Below are positions 1 through 12,242 of a stretch of DNA of 64,000 bases, one piece after another; within the stretch, counting starts at the first letter, position 1; every line of letters begins with the position of its first letter. Both the position numbers and the translations under genes were made by a program. The DNA comes from Thalassia testudinum (taxonomy: Eukaryota; Streptophyta; Magnoliopsida; Alismatales; Hydrocharitaceae). The notes under the pieces were generated by a model. The model was not told the DNA's origin. It worked only from the letters and a program-made list of their open reading frames with translations, and did no database searches. The stretch lies in contig JAZHRO010000022.1 of the NCBI GenBank assembly GCA_037157565.1, positions 3,844,001 to 3,908,000 on the forward strand, written 5' to 3'.

Positions 1-631
1 TGTGATGATTTTCAAAAGATAGGGACCAAAATTTGATTGGGTGTACTAAATTGCAAAGTAGGTCAAGATGACCTCCCCTTAGGTCCAAATTTTGGTACAA
101 ACCTAATTTTGACCTAAGGAATCCAATGGTGAAGTTGGATTTTAGGTTTGACCACGTTTGACTGGACATTTTGCGTAAAAACTCAAATTAGGTCAATTGA
201 TGAGTTAGGACCCTAATCTAGGTCAAACTAGGTTCCAAAGGCCAATTTGAATGTTCTAAACCCTAGGGGATATTTTTCCATGATTTTTAGAGAGTTTACT
301 TGATTTTTATCCTGACCGAAACCTTGTTGAATTAAGCGGGTCTGTTTTAGGGTTACCAAATGTCATTTAATTCTTAGATTGCACATGAACCCATTTCTGA
401 TTGATTCAACCCACTTTTTATCTCATTTATACCATTTGACCTATGTTTTGTCTCTGAGAAATCCCGTTTATGTACTGCAATGGTAAAATTACAGTTTTAA
501 CCTTTATTTCATGTTTTCTTCTTAGAACATTTGTGCCTTTAATTAAGCCCTCTTCTAGGTTATGTAGGAGCTTTTATTCTCTTTATTAGGTCAAAATGAG
601 CTAGTTATGGCTCATGATGAGGCTCTCATCA
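1..631 (-). repeat. LTR tail, A/D family, cut by window edge
   Basis: This is the U3 side of an LTR read on the minus strand. It is closely related to 3391-4024 and 10955-11385, and to the reverse complement of 25377-26010. In element sense it begins TGATGAG-AGC-CTCATCA, a 7-bp terminal hairpin identical to that of solo LTR D, and it ends on the plus strand at ..CTCATCA. No polypurine tract follows, so it is probably a solo LTR or a truncated copy. The left end lies outside the window. Confidence 0.75.
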
Positions 632-1170
632 TGCACCTACACCCACCTCAGCAAATTGGACCGCTCGATCTTGATCGAGCAGTCAGCGTCGCTCTGCACA
701 CAAGGTGCGTGATTCAAATTTCAAGAGAGGCGCCGACCTTCACCGACAGCCTGGCGGGCCTTTAGTGACGCTTACAGTTATCACTAATTTCTCGTAGGTG
801 CAAGGCCAGCTGCACGCGTAAGTGGGCGTGAGCTAGCTACAATGACACTTGAGCTGGACTTATAGCGACGTCGTGGAGCTCGGTATTGGTCTTATGCCTA
901 TTCTACCCTCCACTCATCCACTATATAAAGACCTACACCCCCTCCAATCAAAGGTATCTCTACCTACCCTACTCCTACCTACTCCTAAGCTCTAGCAAGC
1001 CTACCAATGCTCCGTTAGAACTTACTCTCGAGCTCCCAAGGCTCTTATTAGAGTAACAAACCTCTACCCTACCAAATATTCCTCCATCTTCCCATCACCA
1101 TTCATAGGTCGCTTTGGAGCCATCCTCCCACCTCCATTCCGGTAGCAAATATCTCCACCTCCTCAACTCC
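632..1170 (+). repeat. E-family LTR fragment with TATA box
   Basis: Positions about 740-1170 match 43590-43970 of solo LTR E in the same order, including the stretch around the TATA box and the following pyrimidine-rich leader. The 5' part is missing (joined to the LTR tail at 631) and the 3' part is cut by element A at 1171. It holds no coding potential. Confidence 0.65.
922..930 (+). promoter_or_regulatory. LTR TATA box
   Basis: TATATAAAG lies in CCACTATATAAAGACC. The equivalent place in LTR E (43739-43748) reads CTATAAAAGG, so the element is conserved between copies. It is the likely core promoter of this LTR family. Confidence 0.55.
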
Positions 1171-4024
1171 TTTCTACAGTGCTTGATCGAGCGTTAGAAA
1201 GGTGGTGTTGCAGTATAGTCGAAAAAGCTTTGAAAACAAATAAGAATTTTTATTAGTCGAATGTTAAGTCCAAGGTTGAACACAGGGAGCAAATGGAATT
1301 TATTCACTAATCTCAATAAATGTAATTTGAACACTTAAATATACTCAAAATATAATTAAAAATATAAAGTCGAAGTTTATGAATACTAAAATGTAGCAAT
1401 AAAAGAGAAATTGAGAAGATTGGATAAAAAATATTTGATTGCTTCTTCTCTTTGCCTTGTTCTTCATCTTCTTCTTTCTTCTATCTTTTGTTCTTTATTC
1501 TTCTTCTTTCTTTCTTTCCTTCTTCTTTGGTTCTTCTCTGCCTTAGCTTTCTGATGCTTCCTTCTTCTTCCTTCTCTTCTTTCCTTAGCTTTCCTCTTTC
1601 TTCGTTTTCTTCCTTTCCTCTGCGTGCTTACCTTAGCTTCTCTTTCTTTTCCTCTCTGACTTTGGCTTCTTGTGCTTCCTTCTTCTTCCTTGATTTCTCC
1701 TTCCTTCTTCCTTCTTTCTTTCCTTCAACTTTGCCTTTGCCTTTTCTTTAGCTGTGCCTTCTCTGCTACAGTGCCTCTTCTTTTCTCCCTTAGCTTCCTC
1801 AGCTTCTGCCTTCAGCCCTTTGCTTTCCTTCTTCGCTACGGCTGTAGCTTCCTCTTCCTTCTTCCTTTCCTGTACACACAAGTGCAAAACCTACCCCTAC
1901 CCTCCCCTACATACACTCTCTCTCTATTCTCTCTTAGGTTCGCTCTCCTAAAGCCAATCGGGTATTCGGGTCGGGTCACGTGCACCCGGGTCCAAGCGCA
2001 CTGGTGTGGGTGGTGCGTGAGGAGTGCAGGGTAAACGGGTCAGGTAGCCAGGTCCATGAAGCGTGGATTGCGGACGAGGTGGGTGAGCAGGCGAGGGGAC
2101 CTCACCCTATGATATGATCCAACAAGCTTGAAACACAATTTCAACTTATATCACTCGACGTGCTCTAAGCTTTCCAAGGTGGGACTAAAATTCCCACCCG
2201 CTTCTCGTGCACGCCCGCAAGGGGTCACCTTCAATTGCTGTGGCTGCAGCGCTCTCTCAAATCCACTCTCTGGCTGGATGTGTGGGTGAACTCATTCTGC
2301 GTCACCTGGACTTATTTTCCTGGAGCGCAGCAGCCTGGAGCGAAGGATGCAAACTCCTTCAAGTCTGCATTAATGGCGACGGGGGCTCTATCCTGCGATC
2401 AATCAATACAGTGTTGCAACCTCATTAAACCACACAGGAATCTTCGCCGTGGCATGGCGAAGGTGTCTAGGTAGATGGCTGGACATGGGGTGGCCTAGGC
2501 GTGCATGCCTAGGTCGGTCTATGGCTGTGGTGATGGGTGTGGTTGGGGGGCGAGTGTGGAGGTGATGGTGGTCAATGGAGATGGGGAAAGTGGTCAGTGG
2601 ATGATGGCGGAGGTTATGAGGGGACTAGTAAGGCATGTTGATGTGTGGGGCGATGGATGCACCTCGTCGATGGTCAGCCAGAGATGAAGAAGATGGTGAT
2701 GGTCTGTGATGTCGAGGGGTTGAAAATAGGAATAAAGAAGGGGGAAATACAGAGAGGAGAGAGGGGAAGAGATTTAACCTAACTAAGTGGACGAAAGGAT
2801 AAGGAGGGTGGCTGGCACGTACCTACCGCCGCCGGAGAAGAAGGTGCCAGTAGAGGGGTGACGACAATGATGAAGGGGTGTTTGGCACCAGCGCTGGTAT
2901 GGCACAATGCAGAGGAAGGAGGTGAAGACAGCTCTGCCACTAGTATTGTGGCAGAGCGATGAGAAGAAGGAGGGGATGTCGCCGGATCTCGCTGGACGCT
3001 TGGCCGGAGGAGAAGAGAAGAAATTGGAGGGTTTACTCCAGCCAAATCAAGCTAAATCTGAGTGGCTGGATCAGGGGGTCATTTTATAGGTATTGGTAGA
3101 GGTCCTTGTGCTTGGAAGGCAAGCTTCCAAGTGCAAGAATCCTTGCCGGAGTAGGACTGTGCGAGAGAGCTAAATCTCTTGAACATTCACACGAGAGATT
3201 GGGTGCGAATCAAGGCTTGGGATTACGTTCAGACAATAGGGAATTCCTCAGAGAATCTCCCTTTCAAATCTGACAGGGGATCTCTGAGGAATCAGGGAGA
3301 AATCCTCCTCGAATCCTCGTTGGAGTAGGACTCATCCGCTGTAATGGTGGAGGGACCTAATTGGAAAGAGTAGCAAGGAAGATAGGGGGTCTACGTAATG
3401 ATTTTCAAAAGCTAGGGGTCAAAATGTAATTGGGTATACTATTTTGTAAAGTAGGTCAAGGTGACCTCCCCTTAGGTCAAAATTTTGGTATAAACCTAAT
3501 TTGAACCTAAGGAATCCAATGGTGAAGTTGGATTTTAGGTTTGACCACGTTTGGCTAGACATTTTACATGAAAACCCAATCTAGGGCAAATAATTAGCTA
3601 GGACCCCTTCTTAGGTCAAAATAGGTTCTAAAGGCCAAATTGAAGGTTTTAAACCCTAGAGGATATTTTTCCATGAATTTTAGAGGGTTTAGTTGATTTT
3701 TATCCTGACCAAAACCTTGTTGAATTAAGTGAGTCTATTTTAGGGTTACAAGATGTTATTTAATTCTTAGATTGCACATGAACCCATTTCTGATTGAATC
3801 GACTCACTTTTTATCTTCTTCAGACCATTTGACCTATGTTTAGCCCCTGAGAAATCCCGTTGATGTACTACAATGGTAAAATTGCAGTTTTACATTTTGT
3901 TTCTTGTTTCTTTTTCAGGACAGTTATTCCTTGAATTAGGCCCTTCTCTAGGTTATGTAGGAGCTTTTTTCCTCTTTTCTAGGTTAAAATGAGCTAGTTA
4001 AGGCTCATGATGGTGTTTCCATCA
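1171..4024 (-). repeat. 3' LTR of element A (2854 bp)
   Basis: The element-sense start is TGATGG-AAACA-CCATCA, a perfect 6-bp terminal hairpin. The U5 end is at 1171, matching TGTTTACAGC at 8745. The LTR holds a long pyrimidine tract (1441-1890), a minus-strand TATA-like box (CCTATAAAAT near 3080-3090) and the plant LTR motif 'GTTGAACACAGGGAGC' near 1275. All short ORFs inside are low-complexity or shadow frames. Confidence 0.85.
1441..1890. repeat. Low-complexity CT-rich tract in LTR A
   Basis: This is a 450-bp run of TTCTTC/CTTTCC-type repeats. It recurs in the other LTR at 9010-9450 and, as a GA-rich reverse complement, at 27560-27780 in solo LTR D. It lies a little inside U5. Ser/Phe-rich or Lys/Glu-rich ORFs here are composition artefacts. 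Confidence 0.85.
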
Positions 4025-4038
4025 TACCCCATGCCTAG
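4025..4038 (-). promoter_or_regulatory. Polypurine tract of element A
   Basis: In element sense it reads CTAGGCATGGGGTA, directly before the LTR start TGATGG. It is the primer site for plus-strand DNA synthesis and matches the PPTs of C, H, I and M. Confidence 0.75.
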
Positions 4039-5356
4039 CTTTTGCTAGTCCCTTAGCAAAATTTCAAGGTTTTAACTTCTGTTCTAGACCATGAGTCTCT
4101 TTCACCAATTATGATAAGTGTTTTTTCTTTTTCTTTGTGATTAGGTTAGAATGCCAACAGTAGGCCTAGAGGTACTCAAGTACCAACCAAGATCTGGACT
4201 TGACCAGCTCTAGCCTTGATCCTCCGCGAAGGTTTTTAAGGCCCACAGGAACTATCTTAAGGTTCGTTAGACTCCATGGTTAAAGCACCTATGCTTGAGA
4301 CATATTTTAGCCTTAGTTCAGTTTACAGTGCATTTTTGTAAGAGAGAGATAGAGGATTTATTTGTTTTTAGAGTTTTCTCTCTCTTTTCTTTTTATTTCT
4401 AGCTTTAGATTGGCTTCTCAACACGGTTTGTATTGGATTCCTCGTCCCCGTCATCAATCCTCAAAGGTCCCTAGCAATAGATGCTTTATGATAACACCGC
4501 CCATGGAAACCCCCATAACCCTGCCTTTCAAGATTTTGAGATAATCCCACCCATTGGTGTTCTGTAGCCAAATCCAGACCCTGGCAATCGACATTTCGTG
4601 ATAATGCCACCCATGTTATCTGAACCAGTAGGGCGCTTACGCACCCCCGGTAGGATATGTAAATATCCTAAGAGACAAGCACCGAGGAGACGATGTGTTG
4701 TTATGCATCTTCGAGGGGAATTTCCCGCCTCTCTCTGCTGGGAACTCATCCAAATCAACTTGTGTTGATCGCCCGCTCCTAATCTAGGCAACTTTTCTCA
4801 TAACATTTAAATGCTTTTGTGTGATTTTGATAATTATGTGCACTGAACCAAACTGTGTGTGAGTTGGGGTGCTTAGGTTACCAAATCTTGCAAATCGAAG
4901 GTCAGTTAACGAGGTCGAATACTCCCTAAGCCTTAGACCTAATACTTAAGCTTCGCATTTTCCCCAACCTCTTGAGGATTATCCAGATCTTAGCAGATAC
5001 TTGAATTTTTTAAGCCTAGGAGTCTAGCCCAAAAGGCCTAAGATCAACGTTCCTACTAATCTCTTTTTGTATCTCATTAGCACTTTTTTCTATTTTTCTC
5101 TTTTCTTTGATGTGGTCTAGAACTTGGGTTAATCCCTTAATCTCTTATTAATGATTAGTCTTTTTCTTTTTATTTTGTGCTCCTCTTGACTTTTTGCTCT
5201 TTTCCTCCTTATGTTTATGTGACTTCAAAATTTTCCTCCCTCCATTTTTTTGTTCTTTTTCATAATTTTCTATGTTTTGGTATTTTTGACATATGTGAAT
5301 TTTTTTGTGAGAATCCTTCTGACTTTTCTTAATTTCTGTATGTTTGCACTTTACCA
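4039..5356 (-). other. Inter-PPT noncoding module of element A
   Basis: This is the stretch between the two polypurine tracts. It carries three imperfect units of about 35-40 bp (4467-4503, 4518-4556, 4577-4613) built on a GATAATGCCACCCATG-like core, and a stem-loop TAGGATAT-GTAA-ATATCCTA (4651-4670) flanked by AGAGACAAGCACCGAGGAG. The same blocks occur in the same order in C (23900-24115) and I (39560-39790). I see no coding potential; small ORFs here are not conserved. Its role is unknown. Confidence 0.7.
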
Positions 5357-5371
5357 CCCCCCCATGCCTAA
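5357..5371 (-). promoter_or_regulatory. Second (internal) polypurine tract of element A
   Basis: In element sense it reads TTAGGCATGGGGGGG, preceded by GGACATTGCAAAAC. It duplicates the 3' PPT 1.3 kb upstream of it. The same arrangement exists in C, H and M. Confidence 0.6.
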
Positions 5372-6362
5372 GTTTTGCAATGTCCTCAATGTAAACGGAG
5401 GGCGTGAAACATTGTTGAGTTCAGGGGCTTAGAATAGGATTCATCGGGTGGGCGAATGGGTCATGAATGACTTTTGCAGATAGTTTCAAGCTCTGGTACA
5501 TGTGCTAGAGGTAGATCGACTAGTCTAAGGTTGAACTCAAGGTGCAGTTGACGTGGAGTACAGACGGATAATCAGACGGATCTCGATTTTTGGAATGATG
5601 GGTTGCCTTCAGTTAAGCGCTAAATTCAACACCTTCAGTCGAGTGGGAAATGGGATGGAGAGGGAGTAGTTAAATCAACAAAGTTTTGTAGAACAAGCAC
5701 CTCAATTAAGAGCTTGGTTGGTCCAACCAGGTGCTTGATGAGATCAACAGGCTGATGATGCAGCCCAAACCCTATTAATCTGGTGGGTTGATAAATGTAG
5801 ATCAGGAGATGTGGAACCCACCATACGCTATGTGGCTTGGATGGATGTGGAAGTGTAAATTTGGGGTTTGGCTGAGTCAACTCAGCCCGGTTAGAGTAGG
5901 GATTCGTGAAGTAATCAGTGCATGGTGTGGAAACCCTACAGGGGTGATCAGAAAATGATGGAGCATGATTTTCAGTTTGGTCAATGCCTGAAACCCGGTA
6001 TAGATGTGGAGTTGAATCATGTGTAATCAGCTTAGAAAGAGGTGAATCAGAATAGAAATTGAGTCCGGTTGCAGGTCAGGGTTGAAGACGGGTTTTGCTG
6101 GGTTATGTATATTTGGAAGAGGTGGCTTCAATGAGAATTGTGTATGAGGGCTCTTCTAGAAAGAAGCTACACGTGATTTCATGTAGAGAGTCCTCATAGT
6201 AGCTTTCAAAGTCAAAGGTGAATGCCTGAAGAGTGTCTATAGGATGATGGAAATTTGAGTTGAAAAAAGGTTCGAACTCTAGGTTGTATTCACTTTCGAC
6301 TTTTTCTGGTTTTGATTCCTGAGGATCGAAAAGAAATTATTCCATGTCATTGGAACCTAAAC

Positions 6363-7615
6363 TTAAATTAGTGATCTCGGGAACCGGGACCTCAGAGTCG
6401 GAGAATGAATCATGTGAGTTGAGGTCGTAGATTGGTTCATCGAATTCAGGAAGCAGAGTTTCTCCGAAATCATGGTAAGATTCCAATCATTGGAGATATT
6501 GCGAAAGTCAAGTTCTGAATGAGATTCGATATTAGGAGTTCCACCATAGAATAAATCACATGATGTGGATTTAGCATCCTGACTGGGGTCTAGCCTATAT
6601 GTCAATTCTGAGCTTAAAAAGGTGTTCTTATTTGGTCTAGGCTCAAGTTCTAGGCTGGTAGGAAAGACCCAATCAAAACCCCATTCGTCCAACTCCTCAG
6701 TTTCTATATCGTAAATTGGCGTGACTTCTGAAAAATCGATCTGATTCTTTGAGGATGTTGGAGAGGGATATTCATCAAATAAAGACCCAAAATCATATTC
6801 TTCATTGAAAATTTGATCTTCTTCATACAGGGCCTCGTAATCTTCCCAATAAGTTTCAAATCCAGATTCTATGCTTAGGATGTGGGTTGAATCACTAGAA
6901 TCTAGGTTCGAGTAACCTTCGAGGGTCACCTTATCAGAATAAGGGGCGAGATTTACACCCTTGAGAGGTTCAGTGCTAATCTCATCATTGCAGGAGTTTT
7001 GGAATTCTAAGCTTGGTGATCCATGGTCTAGGGTTGGCTCTACATTGTGTTTTCCTGCAATTGGAACCTCCCAACCTTCTTCATTACTTGGCACATTGTA
7101 CTCCATCTGGGATGGGAATCCATAATGACTCTGTGCCTTAAACCTGAGATCTGGGAAATCAGATTGATCCTCGATATTGTTCCAAGATGGTTCATCATCT
7201 GTCTGGGCATGTACGGGTATTTCTGATCGATAATTTGTTTCAATAATCTCATCATCTCTTCCCATTTTTCAAGATCATCTTGGTGTTGTTCCCAAAGTAC
7301 AGGATTTTTTATGCATTGAAGGTATTCAAAGTTGTGTAATTTCTCTATCTCAATATATCCTGTGATGAGAATGTCTCGGGTTGATCCGTTTGAGGCTTCT
7401 GTCAGTAATACTTGGGCACAGTTTATGATGAAGGTTGTGGTTGTTGGTACATTAACCTGAATGTTTTCTATTGGTGTTGACGATTTATATTCAATTTCAT
7501 AGAATTCAAGGGCATCCTTAATTATCTTATCTCTCATGGATCTCTGTGATTCAGGTTTCTTGAATGGTAGTCCTAAGTAAATTGGCTGCATATTTGGATC
7601 AGGTGGTGGTATCAA
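6363..7615 (-). pseudogene. Acidic LARD-element protein, broken ORF (element A)
   Basis: Two overlapping minus-strand frames (7615-7040, 191 codons; 7265-6363, 300 codons) lie about 1.1 kb downstream of the PBS, where gag normally sits. The second frame is very rich in Asp, Glu, Ser and Pro and has no zinc knuckle, protease or membrane segment. A weak echo of the motif seen in C and M is present: 'PSQMEY..' followed by 'GWEVPI' here, against 'PPELYW..' followed by 'MMVPLE' in C. The frames probably belonged to one reading frame now split by a frameshift near 7100-7260. The region from 6362 down to 5372 shows no further convincing frame. Homology to the C/M protein is an inference from short motifs and position; the function is unknown. 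Confidence 0.5.
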
Positions 7616-8723
7616 GATGTAGAATCAGAATTTGGATCAAGATGTAGAATCAAATTGTGAAGCGATTAAATCTGAATAAAGAGTCCCACTGAAAATGTAT
7701 GTGTGTGCTCTAAAGAGAGGAGATGAGGGACTGGAGGTGTTTTTGACCCAATCGAGGCACCCCAAAGATGTTTGGATGACTATGGAGGTTCAGGGCAGAT
7801 GATACCCCTGGATTGGAAAGCCGTCCACCTAAGAATTACCTAGGCAGCCAGAGAGGGAGAGTCCCACAAAGACCCCTACATGGTAGAGCATCCCCACGAG
7901 TTATATGGTTTCTCCCACCCAACCTCTCTTGTCACTGAGATTCCAGGTAGACCAGAATGGGGACCTTGGCCTCTTAAGTCTACCACTTTTAAGATCAAAG
8001 GTGCTTAGGGTTTTCACTTGAACTTTAGATGTTTTGATTTTGTGACCTAATTTGGAGGTTGGTTCACCCAAGGGATCAACTTCACCAATTTGTCCTTTTA
8101 GAGCTTTAGGTCCTTTCTTTCAGGGTTCAAGTGAACTTAAGAGCTTAATTTTTAGGGTTTCTCGTGAATAAGTCTTTTCAATCAAGGGCTTGGGTAGCAC
8201 ACAAGTGCAGGTGGGTTTGTTTCTTTTTATGTTGGCATGTGTGAACTAGCACTTCAAAAACCCTATTGTAGAAACCTTAATGTGGTTCTATTTCCAATCC
8301 TCTTTGCTTTACACAAAAGTTCTCTTTGGACTTCAAAACAAGAAGTGTGTAGTCCGCAGAGATTCAAAAATTAAGCGTGATCCCTAATAGGCACAGGAAT
8401 TTGTGGGATAGTATCTCTAAAAATCACTTCAACTTCAGTAAGATTTGAAAAAAATTTCAAAATCAGGAAACTTTTGCCTTAAAAGATGGTAATTACTATA
8501 GAAAGAAGGCAATTAATTCCTAATTGGTCGCTTCCTTTTTGTCTTCCCAGGATTAGGATATGGATTTAAGGAAGAAGAGAGATTACCTGCCCTGGAGTGG
8601 TTGATTTGCGCGGGAGATTTCCTCGTGAAATACCTTGCAAGATCACAGCAAAACAAATAGAGCAAGTTAGTGTTCAAATATAATCACAAATAATGCAGAG
8701 ATTAGTGATGAATTGCGCATTGC

Positions 8724-8741
8724 TCCCCGGCAACAGCGCCA
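8724..8741 (-). promoter_or_regulatory. Primer-binding site of element A (tRNA-Asp type)
   Basis: In element sense it reads TGGCGCTGTTGCCGGGGA, one base different from the complement of the plant tRNA-Asp 3' end (TGGCGCCGTTGCCGGGGA). It lies three bases from the LTR end at 8745. The tRNA-Asp PBS is characteristic of Athila-type plant elements. Confidence 0.85.
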
Positions 8742-8744
8742 AAA

Positions 8745-11385
8745 TGTTTACAGCACTTGATCAGGCTTTAAGAAGGTGGCGTTGCAGTATAGTCGAAAAA
8801 GCATTGAAAATAAATAAGAATTTTTATTAGTCGAATGTTAAGTCCAAGGTCGAACATAGGGAGCAAATGGAATTTATTCACTAATCTCAATAAATGTAAT
8901 TTGAACACTTAAATCTACTCAAAATATAATTCAAAATATAAAGTCGGAGTTTATGAATACTAAAATGTAGCAATAAAAGAGAAATTGAGAAGATTGGATA
9001 AAAAGTATTTGATTGCTTCTTCTCTTTGACTTGTTCTTCAGCTTCTTTCTTCTTTCTTTTGTTCTTTATTCTTCTTCTTTCTTTCTTTCCTTCTTCTTCT
9101 TTGGTTCTTCTTTGCCTTAGCTTTCTGATGCTTCCTTCTTCTTCCTTCTCTTCTTTCCTTAGCTTTCCTCTTTCTTCTTTTTCTTCCTTTCCTCTACGTG
9201 CTTACCTTAGCTTCTCTTTCTTTTCCTCCCTGACTTTGGCTTCTTGTGCTTCCTTCTTCTTCCTTGATTTCTCCTTCATTCTTCTTCCTTCTTTCTTTCC
9301 TTCAGCTTTGCCTTTTCTTTAGCCGCGCCTTCTTTGCTACAGTGCCTCTTCTTTTCTTCCTTAGCTTCCTCAGCTTCTGCCTTCAGCCCTTTTCTTTCCT
9401 TCTTCTCTACGGCTGTAGCTTCCTCTTCCTTCTTCCTTTCCTACACACACAAGTGCAAAACCTACCCCTACCCTCCCCCGCGTACACTCTCTCTATTCTC
9501 TCTTAGGTTCGCTCTCCCAGAGCCAATCGGGTATTCGGGTTGGGTCACGCGTACCTGGGTCCAGCGCACCGGCGTGGGTGGTGCGCAAGGAGTGCAAGGT
9601 AAACGAGTCAGGCAGCTAGGCCCGTGGAGCGTGGGTCACAGACGAGGCGGGTGAGCAGGCGAGGGGACCTCACCCCGTGATCTGAGGCAACAAGCCTGAA
9701 ACACAATTTCAACATATATCACTTGGCAAGCTCTAAGCTTTCCAAGGTGGGACTAAAAGTCCCACCCGCTTCTCGCCCACACCCGCAGGGGTCGCCTTCA
9801 ATTGCCGTGGCTGCAGTGCTCTCTCAAATCTGTTCTTTGGCTGGATGTGTGTGCGAACTCATTTTGCGTCACCTGGACTGTTCACCTGGAGCGCAACAGC
9901 CTAGAGCAAAGGATGAAAGATCCTTCAAGGCTGCGTTAATGGCGACGGGGACTCGATCCTGTGATCAATCAATACAGCCTTGCGGCCTCATTAAACCACA
10001 CAAGAAGCTTCACCGTGGCACGGCGAAGGTGTCTAGGTAGATGGCTGGCCGCGGGGCGGCCTAGGCGTGCATACCTAGGTCGATCTGTGGCCGTGGTGAT
10101 GGGTGTGGTCGAGGGGCGAGTGTGGAGGTGATGGCTGTTGATGGAGATGGGGAAAGTGGTTAGTGGATGATGGAGGAGGTTATGAGGGGACTAGCGAGGC
10201 ATGTGGATGCGTGGAGCGATGGATGCGCCTCGCTGGTGGTCTACCGGAGATGAAGAAGATGGTGATGGTCTGCAGTGTCGAGGGGTTGAAAATAGAAATA
10301 AAGAAGGGGGAAATACAGAGAGGAGAGAGGGGAAGAGATTTAACCTAACTAAGTGGACGAAAGGATAAGGAGGGTGGCTGGCACGTACCTGTCGCCACCA
10401 GAGAAGAAGGTGCCAGTAGAGGGGTGACGGCGACGACAAAGGGGTGTTTGGCACCAGCATTGGTACAGTGTGACGCAAAGGAAGGAGGTGAAGATAGCTC
10501 TACCACTGGTATTGTGGCAGAGTGACGAGAAGGAGGGGATGTCGTCGGAGCTCGCTGGACGCTTGGCCGGAGGAGAAGAGAAGAAATTGGAGGGTTTACT
10601 CTGGCCAAATCAAGCTAAATTTGAGTGGTCGAATCAGGGGGTCGTTTTATAGGTACTGGTAGAGGTCCTTGTGCTTGGAAGGCAAGCTTCCAAGCACAAG
10701 AATCCTCACCAGAGTAGGACTGTGTGAGAGACCCAAATCTCTCGAGCGTTCGCATGAGAGATTGTGTGCGAATCAAGGCTTGGGATTGCATTCAGACGAT
10801 AGGGAATTCCTCAGAGAATCTCCCTTTCAAATCTCAGAGGGGATCTCTGAGGAATCAGGGAGAAATCCTCCTTGAATCCTCGCCGGAGTAGGACTCCTCC
10901 ACTATAATGGTAGAGGGACCTAATTGCAAAGAGTAGCAAGGAAGATAGGGGGGTCTGCGCAATGGTTTTCAAAAGTCAGGGGTCAAAATGTAATTGGGTG
11001 GACTGTTTTGCAAAGTAGGTCAAGGTGACCACCCCTTAGGTCCAAATTTTGGTGCAAACCTAATTTGGACCTAAGGAATCCAATGGTGAAGTTGGATTTT
11101 AGGTTTGATCATGTTTGATTGGATATTTTACACAAAAACCCAATATAGGGCAAATGATTAGCTAAGATGCCTACCTAGGTAAAAATAGGTTCCAAAGACC
11201 AAATTGAAGGTTTTAAACCCTAGAGGACATTTTTCCATGAATTTTAGAGTGTTTGGTTGATTTTTATCCTGACCAGAACCTTGTTGAATTGAGTCTGTTT
11301 TAGGGTTATAAGATGTCATTTAATTCTTAGATTGCATATGAACCCATTTTTGATTGAACCAACTCACTTTTTATCTTCTTCAGAT
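8745..11385 (-). repeat. 5' LTR of element A, truncated
   Basis: It is homologous to 1171-3823 over its whole length, with the CT tract at 9010-9450 and a TATA-like box in minus sense near 10640. The last 200 bp or so of U3 (present at 3824-4024) are missing. At 11385 the match stops after CTTCTTCAG and unrelated LTR DNA begins. It contains only shadow ORFs. Confidence 0.8.
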
Positions 11386-12242
11386 TGCATATGACCATCT
11401 GACCAACTTGCTTCAATGCGCGCCCACATGTGTAATGGTGCATGTAGCACCGTGCCAGATCGCGCGTGCACACTCCTCGCATCTAGGAGTGCCACGTCGC
11501 ACATTCTCCGCCTCCCGATCTCCATTTGATGGACGAATTAAGCTGTACCTGTGCACGCACTTGATTTGAGGCGTGTAGGGGCTCGACCTTGTGACCTTCG
11601 CTTCACCCATAGGTGCACGACCAATGCGATATGCCTTCTTCTTTGTCGTGTTTATGTTTTAACACCAAAATGCCCTTGACAGTTGGATGATGATCCAATG
11701 GTCGAGATTGCTTGAGTGATTGAAGAGAGAGAGCTACAAGTGTCTTTGGTCAGTATTGGGTAGTTGGGATGGTACCACGTGGCACCATCCTGGCTGTCCA
11801 TCTTCTCTGACTTGTATATGGTGCCACAGATGTCGAATTGGACCGATTTTCAGGCTGTTGGGCCACGATCTTTGATCCGATCCCATCCGAGCGGTTGGAT
11901 TTGCCGTCTGAAGTATGGATTTACACCATCTTCGCCCTTAGCTTTTGATCTTTCTCGAACTGCATCTGATGCTACGAAGGTCCAATTGGGGCGATCTTAG
12001 AGTCGTTGAACTCTGATTGTTGCCCTGATCAGATTTGTATGGTTGGATCTTCAATTCGAGGCCTCGATTAAAAATTACTCTGTTCTCTAACCACAAAAAG
12101 AGAGAATTAACCTAAACTTTATACAATCTAACCTAAATGAACGATGATGCATGTTATGCAATATTTATAATACATGATGAAACTATACGCCTAAGAACAT
12201 GCATAAATAGATAATTTATGTAACATAAATGTGTTTAATTAG
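11386..12242 (-). repeat. Truncated LTR fragment of the E/H/J type
   Basis: It matches the reverse complement of about 42910-43400 in solo LTR E and, in the same orientation, parts of 45480-45800 (H) and 37960-38330 (J). Its U5 half is missing at 11386. The U3 end is decayed near 12242. No gene is seen. Confidence 0.6.

Larger units (their letters stand above)
1171..11385 (-). mobile_element. Element A, LARD-like non-autonomous LTR retrotransposon
   Basis: Two direct repeats (1171-4024 and 8745-11385) flank a 4.7-kb internal region. A tRNA-Asp-type PBS sits next to the right LTR (8724-8741) and a polypurine tract next to the left LTR (4025-4038), so the element runs on the minus strand. There is no gag, protease, RT or integrase. 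The only long reading frames encode an acidic protein (6363-7615). The right LTR lacks its last 200 bp or so, so no TSD can be tested. The left LTR terminus has decayed from TG to TT. It is inserted in an E-type LTR (632-1170). Confidence 0.85.

Noticed and set aside
1452..2034. Overlapping Ser/Phe-rich and Lys/Glu-rich ORFs (also 9026-9506 and 27478-27877)
   Set aside because: They translate CT- or GA-rich low-complexity LTR DNA, occur on both strands and in several frames, and are conserved only as DNA.
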